Shown piece after piece: positions 1-10,075 of a DNA stretch of 64,000 nt (its first letter is position 1; every line of letters starts with the position of its first letter). The notes below the pieces were generated by a model. That model saw nothing but the letters and a program-made list of their open reading frames with translations, had not been told where the DNA came from and made no database searches. This DNA comes from Alternaria dauci (Eukaryota > Ascomycota > Dothideomycetes > Pleosporales > Pleosporaceae): NCBI RefSeq assembly GCF_042100115.1, contig NC_091275.1, positions 2,232,001-2,296,000 of the forward strand. Direction: 5' to 3'. The position numbers and the translations under genes are program-made.

Positions 1-3000
1 CGTAGTGAGGTCCTTCCATGCATCCAGTATTGAGATAGTGTTTGCCCTCTGGAGCATGGCCCTTCCACAGACGCTCACGATATCAAGAAAGGCTGCTCGT
101 ACGAAAGGGCAATCACTCGACGTGTACCAACTTTTCGCATGTCGTCCAAGCTGCTCCATCAAGGCTGCGAAGTGCAGTAGAGCTATAGGTTGTAAGCAAC
201 TGCTTATTCAGCTTACGGGTTCTTGAACGACTTACAACATCGGGTTTCATCGCGTAACAATTTTCTCAGCACATACATCACCACTAGAAGCCTTCCGTGT
301 TGCCCATTATGGTCGCTAGGGACAGTGTCTAGGATGGGAGAGAGCTTCTCGTCATGTTCGCTTGTAGTATGTAGTGATACATACGTCCTAGCTGCCATGT
401 CCCGCATGTGCCAATGCGGGCTCGGGAGTAAGTCTCTCACCAAGCCTCGGATCTTAGTGAGATCTCCTGGTGGTCGGGCTTGACGCAGAATTTGAAGGGC
501 GGGAAAAACGCCTTCGGCACCATGGAGGTCCATCGGTGAACTCCCAGCCTCGGGTGTCTCCATAATCTTGACATCGCTACTTGGCTCAAGCAGCTCGATC
601 AATATCGTCACGAGGCTGGGGTAATTGTCGTAGGAGAAGCGCGAGGTCCTGGCTCGCTCCTGCTCTTTCCAGTCCTGTGCTTCGTCGCTACCGAGCAACC
701 GTTCGATTAGAGCTTTGAACAGCATTAAACTACAGTTGCGAAGTGGCCATCTACAAACGGGTTAGTCCAGAACCAGTAAGTCATCTTTTTATGATTCTTA
801 CATGGACGAGTTCAAGGTTTTAGCAGCAAGCTCGAGACCTTGTCCGATATATGCCTCAGACGCAACACTTAGCTTCGAGGTTGTGAATATCTCTTTGATG
901 CAATTAAGGGCATGCACTTGAGGAAGACGGCTTTCCTCGATATTGGTGCTCCGCGCTTCTACCAAAGTCTCGGCCACAAGATCCTTTATGGCTCGTGGGA
1001 AGAGCTTGCCTCCAGCTTGGGGTTCTGCTGCTAGTAATGCAGACATTGCTGCTGGTATACCCGCGGATCTCCTAGTTATGGCGTCTGATTTTGCTTGGAT
1101 AGATCGAAGGGTTTCCTATAGGGCGTGAGTTCCAATACTCACACCGAAGCAACAGTGCACAAACCTGGTACCACATTTCAGGCAGAGCGCGTATTGAGGC
1201 TATATTCGAAGTGACACAACGGCGGCAAAACACAGCAAATGTCTGAGATACTGTCGAGAATGCACCGCGGTGACGCAATTCAAGTAGTTGGGTGAAGCAG
1301 AATCTGCCCAGCTTTTCAAAGAGCTCTGGGGTGACGAGGTCGCTGTCTCCATCGCCTACAGGAGCTTTGAGAATGACAGTTCGTAACAGAACACTGCATC
1401 AATTAGCGGGGTCAATAGTGTAGCCTGAATGTGGTTACCTGGCCTCTTTCAGCCCCCTCCATGAATAGCTTAGAATCTCTTTGGTGTCCAGGCTACTCTC
1501 ATCTTCCAACTCATCGGGGACATGGCCTTCCGGTGCATCTGCACACAGGACGTTGTAGACGCAAGACCATAGACTCTCAATACTTGCTACAATTTCGCTG
1601 TGAGATCTCTTCCAGATAGTAAAGACATCCGGTGGCAAGTTCGATATGACAGAGTAAAAGTCGGGCTGGTCAACTACATAGCGTAGCGCAGCAAAAGTGC
1701 CATGTACTGGTCGACCGTCAACGGCTTTCGAAAGATCTGTGTGGGCCAGAGCTAAGGTATCCTGTAGTTGTGTTTTGAGATATTCGAACAAACTCTGTTT
1801 CGAAGAGAAGTGTGAGCCAGCGAAAATGCTTGGTTCGTCGCTGGCCAAAGCGAAGACCATTCCATAGGCACGAGCAACTCCATCTGCTTGATCTGCTCGG
1901 CCTGTTCGAAGCATTGTAGCTTCCGCTCTCGCAAGAAAGCGAGGAACCATCGACATGATGCGTTCTTGATCAGTTCGAGGGAGGGCAACTAGGCATAGCT
2001 GCAAAACCGACACAGCTGTGTCTCGGACATCGTCGAAAGGATCTAGAATCAGATCAAACAACGATCGGCAAAGTTTCGTGTTCCCAATCCGAAGTTCGTG
2101 AGCCCAGTTGAGTTGCCCTTGCGCAGATTTGGAAAGACTGGTGAACGGTACGCCTGGGTCTATCCCAGAGCGCAGTACAATGGTAATCGAACGCAGTGCA
2201 GTAATGCGGCTCTGATAAGATGCAGTCGGGCGTAACTCCCACTCGAGAAACTGGATATACCAAGCGATGAAAGCCAACGACTCAGAGAGCGGATCCTGTT
2301 CTTCGCGTCGGGATATTGGACTATGTGGGCCAGAGATCGTCTTTGGAAAAGGTAAGCGTGCTTGACCGGAAGCATAATCCTTGATTCTTGACTTTGCGAG
2401 AGTCGCCGTACTAGCTCTGAGACGATCGAAGAGCTTCTGTGTATAGCCATGAACCTCTCGGCGAAAGTTTGCGTCCGTATCTGTGTGCAGATGAAAGAGG
2501 TTGCGCTTGAGAGCTTGTAGGATGCCACCACTAATAGCTCTCGTAACAGAAGTAGAGTATACGCAGAGGAACATGCCTGCAAGTCTGACTTCAGGCTCTA
2601 GATCCGCCATCCAGGCACCGGGGACGTTATCAGGTAGATAAAGCGCTCCATCGCGGATTTCAATATTAGGTTGAACTCTATAATCTGGCATGAAGATCAA
2701 CGAAAGCTTTTGTGCCACGTTGATGAGAACTCACCATTATCTTTTACGATATTGAGTTCTTTTCCCGTGGCGATTGCTGCTAACAATATCCTGAACTCTT
2801 CCAGTCCTTCGAGAGACGATGTGTGACCGCCTGCTTGATAAAGCTGACTGGGCAACGCGGTTTTGTGTGGAACGTGTGACTCAAAATGGAGGTGTGCGAG
2901 GAATGTCAAGTACTCCGAAAGGTTAGGTAGAAAGCAGTGAGGGAAAACGTGAGTTCTGAACTCCTGAATTCGATCCGGCCAATTGCGTAAAGTCTGGACT

Positions 3001-3827
3001 ACTGGCTCTATCCAGAATGGTGAGATGGAACCATCGTTGCCTCGTTCGTCGTAATCTGCAAGACGCCGAGCCTGGAGTAGGTAGTTCTTGATCAGATGGC
3101 CCGCCGAAAGAGCAGTGTCGTGGTGGACAACCCAGGCAAGGAAAGATTTGAACACTGTCCTCGAAGTCACGGGATCCTGGACTGTATCTGACGTTCGCTT
3201 CAGCTGCACACCAAACAATCCGATCAACTCTGCAATGGAGATGACATCGCGAAGCAGGAAATGCGCAAGGCCTTGCAAAGCTGGTTTGACTTTGATGCGA
3301 TCCTCCCGTTCACATATAATGTCCAGGAAAGAGGAGGTAGCCCTTCTCCGAAGTTCGATCGCATGCAGGCTCTGGTCTTTGGTAATGACACTTGTGAGGA
3401 CCAAAAGCATCTGCCTCATTGATTTTCCCTTTGCATCCCCAGAGCGCTGGAGGTAGATGTTGAACGTTCTCATCCATATCGAATCATCCAGGATCGCCTC
3501 TCGTGCATACACACTCTCGGAAGCCGCACAATACTCAATAATTCCACACAAGGCATTCGATGCGGCTGCGCGATGGCTGTTTTCTAGATCTGCCAGGTCT
3601 GCAGTCTCTAAAACAGGGGCGAGAATGGTATGGAGTTGTCTAGTCAGATGTTAGTGGGGTTCAGCATCGGCAAAGCAAAGCTCACGGACTTTGCGTCCTT
3701 ACTTCAGAGCAGTTGCAGGCTCTTTCTCCGCGAAGTTGGGCAATTTCTTCGCCACATTCTTGGCCAGTTCTCGCAATGTCTTGTCAGGGACAGGAACATC
3801 AGAGGCAGGCGCGATTTCTTCTGCCAT
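1..3827 (-). CDS. trm732: Trm732/THADA-family tRNA 2'-O-methylation partner (partial)
   Basis: In yeast Trm732 partners the methyltransferase Trm7 to 2'-O-methylate C32 of the tRNA anticodon loop. The start ATG at 3827 gives MAEEIAPASDVPVP and an open frame across seven exons, with introns near 3706-3645, 2734-2685, 1442-1397, 1168-1120, 796-742 and 232-186. The exons join in phase to about 1,140 residues of HEAT-like helical protein. Family signatures of the DUF2428 region are readable: SYSWRGLKEASVLL at the exon 3/4 join, LLELRHRGAF, RRSAGIPAA and WPLRNCSLMLF. The frame is still open at position 1, so the C-terminal half lies outside the window. The family assignment rests on these motifs. 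The N-terminal part is poorly conserved, as usual for the family. Intron borders are my own splice predictions. Confidence 0.88.
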
Positions 3828-3984
3828 AGTTTTGAGGATGAATCAATCTCGCACGGGCGCCAACAATTCTCCTTTGCAGGTCAGAGAGGCGAGACGTGGG
3901 GGCTTGAGATTCGCGAGGTGGGCCCAACCAGCTGAGTAAGCCGCAAATCCGTTTCCGCGTGACGTCTTGCTCTGATCCTCAGCC

Positions 3985-4137
3985 ATGGCACGACGCGACG
4001 AAGACCCAACACCCAGCCACGCCTTCCAAAAGGCCTCGAACGTCCTGCTCATCTGCCGTCCGCTGATATCACTTTTTCTGTGGATTTTTGCACACTACCT
4101 GGCTTTAATGGCGATTTCCCAGTTCCACTATGCATAA
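3985..4137 (+). CDS. possible 50-residue microprotein with one hydrophobic segment
   Basis: A short ORF starts at an ATG in good context (GCCATGG) and encodes a charged N-terminus (MARRDEDPTPSHAFQKAS) followed by a hydrophobic stretch from about residue 19 to 43, so it resembles a tail-anchored peptide. The first half has G/C-rich third codon positions. It is divergent from the trm732 start, 157 bp away. It could equally be the first exon of a longer gene or a chance ORF in a promoter. I recognise no family. Confidence 0.25.
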   Translation: MARRDEDPTPSHAFQKASNVLLICRPLISLFLWIFAHYLALMAISQFHYA

Positions 4138-4905
4138 CGCGTCAATACGCGTCGGATACGCGCCTCGTGACATAGCAACCTACCCAATCATCCTAAGCAA
4201 CGGTTATATCGCTCGAAGAGCCTTCGGCGACAGTTCTCTTAGCTCGCATTCGATAACCTCTTCGTCCCTTGGATTATCCTGGCACTTCGCCGACTTCCGT
4301 TCACATTGCTGTCCCCCAGTCTTGCGGGCTTTCGTGATTGAGCACGCGCCTTGGCTCCACGAAGAAGCTCGTTTTGTCTTGGTTGTATCACAGATGCTGA
4401 AAATCACTCTGGCCGTATTTGCAGACTTTAATATCATGAACTTGACAAGAAAGCGCCAGTGTTTGCTTTCAGGGTTTATGTTTGTCATTGATATAAGTTG
4501 CCTAAAATGAGCTGACTCTCATCATGCAGAACCCCCAAGGACATTGAATTCACCAACGTATCTAGCACTCTGTGGTACATACGAGCATGATGTCCGTCAC
4601 GTTTGCATTCACGGAGCCTGCCATGTCTTGGCATTATCGTTGGCACAGCGTGTACACGGGAAGACGGAATTACGTTTCCGTTGCTACTAATTGGACTAGT
4701 TTGAGTGGAATGATTGTCTTCGTCCGGTTCGTATCCGCTTGTGCGGGACAAAGATACGCCAAGCGTTAACCAACGGCATAGTCAAGCAGCGCGCCGGCGT
4801 TTGTTGGGCATACATCGAGATACTGGAGCGGCAATGTACTCCAGGCTTTCCAGCGGAGGCCAGGGATTCCACTGCAGTGTGTAATTTTATCGGCTTGTTC
4901 CGGCT
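4138..4905. other. intergenic region, nothing recognised
   Basis: About 770 bp upstream of the next plus-strand gene. The ORFs here are short, lack family motifs and overlap one another on both strands. It presumably holds the promoter and leader of the downstream gene. I see no RNA gene or repeat. Confidence 0.5.
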
Positions 4906-7900
4906 GTGTGTTGTACGGTCATGGGAACTTGCCGCGGAAAAGGCTGCCATACCGGGGAGCGAGAGGAGTCTCCGTTGTTCTACACTCCTCCGCCTGATGA
5001 GAAGCCTATCAGTTTTACCGGTGCGCTCGAAAATGACAGCGACGATGCTGAGGGTACGGGTTTCCCCGACGCTACAGCCCATGATCGTACCCTACATTGC
5101 ACCCAGGCACATGCCCAGGTTGCTCAATCGTGTACTTCCTGTATACCTGATTCAATTGTTCCCAATCCTCTCGGCTGTGAGGTCTTGAATCCTGAACTGA
5201 AGTCTTCACCACTAAGGCGACAGACAAGCCGCAGCGAGCAAGGCTGTTCTGGCAACATGTCTCTCATAGGTAGGCCTCTCACCTTGTTCGACCATCCTTC
5301 CAATGGCGCAGCCAAATACCGCAATCACCCGTCTGGGAATAAGCCTCACGAGTCTTTCTGCAGAGATTTGATCTCACCGCGCGCCGTTTCACCATCGATC
5401 TCTACGATTAAGCTAAGACCCATCCAAGGAACTCAATCATTAGGAAAACTTGCTGGATACGCATCAAGCGAAGAGGACGAACTAGAGACAAGTTTGGTAC
5501 AAGGCGCTAAGAAAGGCCGACCCAGGAAGACCATCGTCTACAAGTCCTCTGAGTTTGTTGCAAGCGACAGTAGTGAGTCCGAGATCATCCATTGTCCGCT
5601 CCATCAGACCCACTCGTCACGAACCATATTGGCAAGAGGCAAGCGATCGCAAACCCCAGCTACGAACACAGTTTCACACCTCGCTTCCCGTAGCGAGCTT
5701 GATGATCAAGCCCGCAAGGCGAAGGATATGGCCGCTAAGAAAAGAATAAATACAAAGGGTGGCTTCGTCATGGACAGCGAGAGTGATGATGAGGCGAGTG
5801 GCCAAAGCGATCATGATGACAATGATGATCAGTCAAGGTCATTCACTCGACAAACATCCTACGCATTGGAGCCACCACACTCCATTCATAACAACTTCAA
5901 AGGCAATTCCAGTGCAAAGCCTCTGCCAACTAAGCAGCTCAACATGAGCCGTCTCAAGAAGCTTTTGGAAAGAGGGAAAGGTGTATCAAATGCTCCCAAA
6001 CAGAGGCAATTGGTTGTCCAAACACAACCACCTATAACAACGACCCCGGCACTTTCTACCTGGAACTCGCATCTCGCCACGTCACTTGGGCTGCAGCAGT
6101 CAGCGCCTTCGCAGTCAGTCGGTAGCGGCAGCGTAGACCGCGCCAAATATCCTGTTACGATTGATACAACGAGCGAGGTGAAAGTCCTCAGCCAGCAGGC
6201 CAAGGTTGTGGGCTCATCGATGACTAAGATTGATGGTAAGGTGTCCTCAATCTCCCGGAAAATTCCGCCACCCACTGCCGTTGTCACAAATCCTGGTAGG
6301 ACGCCAATTCGATCCAGCTCAGCTTCTACTCTTCCGACTACTATTGCCGCAGGCCTATCCTCTAGCCTACTATCCAGAAAGCGCAAGCCTGTACCTGACC
6401 TGGACATTGCTCGGGAGCGCAAGGATGGCATGTCAGATAACAAGACCTCTTCAGCTACACAGCCTAGAAGTCTTCTTCAGTTGACGTTAGACGAAGTCAA
6501 AATTGGGACTGCGGGTAGCAAGCCAGGTACACAGCTTCAAGCCAGTGGTCAAAATGAACAGAATGTAGCTAAAAGAACTCCGGTCTCATCAACGTCAGCT
6601 GGAAAATCTGTAAGCATACCTCAGCCATGCGCTAAGAAGCACGAGAATACGGCAGTCAATGCTGGTTTCAAGAAGGACTCTTCAACAGCATTACAAAGCC
6701 CGAAGGTGTCGAAAGATTTAGCATCGCAGCGAGCCCAAAGTCACATGCGAGTCCCCGATCCAGGCTCTGCGAGGCTCACACCAGCTACCTCAAGGACAAA
6801 TGCATCATCCTCGCCACTTACACCATCTACTCCCGGACCATCAGCCCAGAAGCGAAAACTGGACAGCATCTCTGGCGGATCCGATCATGTCTCTACTACC
6901 ACACGCAAGAGGCCTGCTTCCGCCATTGAGCCCCTGATGAAGCGGCCCAAAAACACACAGATAGGATCGAAAGTTGACACCAGTCCTCGTTCATCTACAG
7001 CTTCGAAGGCTGTTGTACGCAAGACATCCACCGAGACCACCAACCTTTCTGGATTTGCCACTACGGCTGGTAGTACTGGATTGAGCACGAGCTCCGCCCG
7101 AGTTTCCAATAAACAAGGACCTGAAAACATGCTCCCTTCGCCAACCGCTAGTACTTTGGTTGGTCATCCGGGAAGCAGAGTACCTACATCGAGCAATGCA
7201 TGTGCCACACCGGTAGTGTCGCATTTGCCCGCACATGCGAAGGAGGCCGCGATCAACAATACTGTCGAGAATCCGAGGATAGCTAAGAAGGAATTATTCC
7301 CACAATCAAAACCATTCGATGGACCTAAGGATATGGGGATTGCCTCTACGAAGCCCAACCTGTGTCAGCCTGCAGAGTCTGTCAGACATGCTTCTGTGGC
7401 TCCTGATGCTGCAATATCTGCTCAGCACAACACTTCATCTTCCAACAGGGTCGCCGAATCTTCATCGGAAATCAACACTTCTTCGGAAGGATTGGCTGCA
7501 AACAGATTTCGTGATACCATTCAAGCGATGTCTCCCAAAAAGGATACGCATCACATCGTCGTCACACCTTATCCTGAGAAGGCATTAAGTCTATCGGTGA
7601 ATATACATTCAGGAGATCTGGGGCAAGTCGCTGGACCAGGTTTAGGTATCCAGGAACAGTTTAGATCTACTTCCGCAAGCTCGCCTGCGAAGGTACCTCC
7701 AGCCTTGACCGCTGAGCCTATGCCTTCAGCCACAGGGAAAAAGCCTCTGTCCAATTCTCCGACGACTGTGTCAGAACCGACTCCTTCGAAGGAATCGCGG
7801 ATGACTGATGTGGCGGAATTGGCAGCTTTGGAAGCAGAATTCTCCGAATCAACCCAAACCACGGAGAACGCGATAATGCATACTGCCGAGGGACCGACAG

Positions 7901-8988
7901 AAGTTATAGAGATCGACGTCGACAGAGTTGACCCTACAGCAACAATCGTTCGGCGTGATGATATGAGTGCTGACACAATGTCTGTTCCCAGGGCTGCTAA
8001 TGATCGTGGGCCTTCGTGTCAGGCTGAAAAGGCTATGAAAACCAGGGAAAGTTTCTCCCTAACGAGCTTGAAGCCCGCCTCCCAGAAGCATACGCTGATA
8101 GATGCACACGAGTCCCCTTCAAAACCATCTGCACCCCCTCCTGTTCAAGGCCTGTCTTCTGTGGAAGTCATAACGGACTCCAACCAGGACGTCCTACTTT
8201 TGTCTTGTTCGCCTCACGTGTCCAAGGAGGCACAACCTTACTTTGAGTACTCTGTCTTCCAAAGGGTGTGGTCAAGCGAGCAGACTGAAGAAAATATCGC
8301 GGCCACTGAAACAACGGTACGCCCCTTCACCAATATCGTTGAAGCAAATGAGCAGGCCGAAAAGACATTTCAAAGCATTCTTGCGCACTTCCGCGATACC
8401 ATTTTCGAAAGCAGCACCGCACGCGATGAACATGGATGCTCGATCCTCACTGGCTCCGTCACGCCCTTCGATAACCCTTTCAAGAAAACTCATCTCAGGA
8501 TCTGGGTTCGACGCGACACGGTATCCAAGTTTGCTAACCAGAAGCCTCAAGCGCTCAAGGGGACATCCTTCATCTCGAGCACCTGCTACATCCTACGACT
8601 CTTCAACCTTGCTGAACAAGCCGACGAGGAAAGTCCAGATGCCTCCGATCTAGAAGATGGAGATTCTCCAGCACACGAGCTAGTTCGCGTGTATCAGACC
8701 CACAGCCGCCCCGAGGTATATACTTCTCTCGATGCTGCCAATCGCGCGGCTCGCGCCCTGCAAATCGAGCTCAGCCACGAGAAAGAGCCAAAGGACGAGT
8801 TTAGCAGGACATTTCAGCAGAACAACTTGCAGGAGCTGGACAGGAAGCTGCGCGAGCTTCAATCGAGGGAGGTGGATGGTGAGAATGGTGGGTGTTGGAA
8901 GAGCAAGTTCAACGCATGTGGTCTAGGGGCAGACACCTTGGAAGTGGTGGTGGAAAAGACCGGCATCTGCGGAGCACGAAACATTTGA
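4906..8988 (+). CDS. large disordered Ser/Thr/Pro-rich protein with AT-hook-like motif
   Basis: A single open frame of 1,360 codons; ATGs at 4906 and 4921 are both possible starts, as is a later one at 5257. Most of the protein is low-complexity Ser/Thr/Pro/Lys sequence typical of intrinsic disorder. Residues about 202-209 read KKGRPRKT, an AT-hook-like DNA-minor-groove motif, preceded by an acidic SSEEDELE patch; further basic KRK/KKR clusters could be nuclear localisation signals. The last ~240 residues look folded: hydrophobic patterning, a segment around LRIWVRRDTVSKF, an acidic loop, then a charged helix (ELDRKLRELQSREVD) and a Cys-containing tail. I infer a nuclear or chromatin role from the AT-hook only and do not recognise the family. 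The frame is too long and uninterrupted to be chance. Confidence 0.75.
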   Translation: MCCTVMGTCRGKGCHTGEREESPLFYTPPPDEKPISFTGALENDSDDAEGTGFPDATAHDRTLHCTQAHAQVAQSCTSCIPDSIVPNPLGCEVLNPELKSSPLRRQTSRSEQGCSGNMSLIGRPLTLFDHPSNGAAKYRNHPSGNKPHESFCRDLISPRAVSPSISTIKLRPIQGTQSLGKLAGYASSEEDELETSLVQGAKKGRPRKTIVYKSSEFVASDSSESEIIHCPLHQTHSSRTILARGKRSQTPATNTVSHLASRSELDDQARKAKDMAAKKRINTKGGFVMDSESDDEASGQSDHDDNDDQSRSFTRQTSYALEPPHSIHNNFKGNSSAKPLPTKQLNMSRLKKLLERGKGVSNAPKQRQLVVQTQPPITTTPALSTWNSHLATSLGLQQSAPSQSVGSGSVDRAKYPVTIDTTSEVKVLSQQAKVVGSSMTKIDGKVSSISRKIPPPTAVVTNPGRTPIRSSSASTLPTTIAAGLSSSLLSRKRKPVPDLDIARERKDGMSDNKTSSATQPRSLLQLTLDEVKIGTAGSKPGTQLQASGQNEQNVAKRTPVSSTSAGKSVSIPQPCAKKHENTAVNAGFKKDSSTALQSPKVSKDLASQRAQSHMRVPDPGSARLTPATSRTNASSSPLTPSTPGPSAQKRKLDSISGGSDHVSTTTRKRPASAIEPLMKRPKNTQIGSKVDTSPRSSTASKAVVRKTSTETTNLSGFATTAGSTGLSTSSARVSNKQGPENMLPSPTASTLVGHPGSRVPTSSNACATPVVSHLPAHAKEAAINNTVENPRIAKKELFPQSKPFDGPKDMGIASTKPNLCQPAESVRHASVAPDAAISAQHNTSSSNRVAESSSEINTSSEGLAANRFRDTIQAMSPKKDTHHIVVTPYPEKALSLSVNIHSGDLGQVAGPGLGIQEQFRSTSASSPAKVPPALTAEPMPSATGKKPLSNSPTTVSEPTPSKESRMTDVAELAALEAEFSESTQTTENAIMHTAEGPTEVIEIDVDRVDPTATIVRRDDMSADTMSVPRAANDRGPSCQAEKAMKTRESFSLTSLKPASQKHTLIDAHESPSKPSAPPPVQGLSSVEVITDSNQDVLLLSCSPHVSKEAQPYFEYSVFQRVWSSEQTEENIAATETTVRPFTNIVEANEQAEKTFQSILAHFRDTIFESSTARDEHGCSILTGSVTPFDNPFKKTHLRIWVRRDTVSKFANQKPQALKGTSFISSTCYILRLFNLAEQADEESPDASDLEDGDSPAHELVRVYQTHSRPEVYTSLDAANRAARALQIELSHEKEPKDEFSRTFQQNNLQELDRKLRELQSREVDGENGGCWKSKFNACGLGADTLEVVVEKTGICGARNI

Positions 8989-10075
8989 TATGCGCGCATG
9001 ACGGAAGAGGCTGTGGCAAGATGAGTGGGGATCAAATGTACGATAGAGAAAAGGCGGTGGTGTTTGCGACACTGATTCTTTTCTTATTCTTCTTGTGTCC
9101 TTGACCTGAGCGACACTGTCTCCCTATTTGTTGAATGATTGATACCCGGGGCTGTGGGACAAGTAGCAAAGGGTCTTGAACGACCCATGGTAGCTTCCTC
9201 ACGGTGTCAGTCTTGTAGATCTTCAATACATGTGCGTTCTACAGAACCCTTTCCTTGCTTTTTCGTCTATAGTTCGATAAATTGCCCGCGATCTAAGCGA
9301 TACAAAGAAAACAACCAATACCCAAGAACCGTTGGGCGTAAACAAGGGGATTCTGATCAACTCGTCGTGCATATGCAGGAGGGGGTGTGACTAGGTAGAC
9401 GTGGTGTACTACGCAGACGGCCTGCTATCAACAAAAATCAACAATCAACAAACATACCCACCCACCAGCTGGAGTGGCGCACAACAACCTGGACACAGCG
9501 GTAATCAAAGACACCACAACAACACAACCCAGCCCACCTGCAACGATGAACCCCGCGGCAGCAGCACTTAGCGCATGTAAACAAATCAATTTACAAGGTC
9601 GGAAAGCCTGGTCGGGAACGCCTCCGAGCGGGGGGTTGGGGGGGACGCCACAAGTGGGTTCCAAACAAGCGCCGAGGTACATACCCGGCTACGAAGAGAG
9701 ACCAAGTTTCCAAGTTATTTACAGTTCAGCATCAGGGCTTTGCGAAAATACGATGGGGGTCCGTGTGTCCTTCTCTGGGTTACGGTTGTTGAGTCAGTCG
9801 CCACTGCCGGCGCTAGGTAACTACAAACAAACTTTGAGGGTCGCGATTCTGACATTGCGGGACATGAAAAGGTTCTGACTGGTGTGAGTTGATGGGAGAT
9901 CAGTTATTTTATTTTTTGCTGCTTTCCATATCAAAGAGTGTCCAGGCGGATTTGTACATTCATTATCTTCATCATCATGAGATGGTCGTATCCGAAGCTT
10001 GTTGCTCGGCGAAAAACTGAAAACAATATATGGTACATGAATACTTTTGGCCATTACACATGTTGTTGTGAATGC
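8989..10075. other. intergenic region between two convergent genes
   Basis: About 1.1 kb holding the two 3' ends. The only sizeable frame (9474-9878, plus) begins with GTG and lacks family motifs. A G-rich tract near 9630-9646 has two long G runs. No RNA gene or mobile element was seen. Confidence 0.5.

Noticed and set aside
9474..9878. 134-codon plus-strand ORF
   Set aside because: Starts with GTG, has no motif, and lies in a 3' region between convergent genes.
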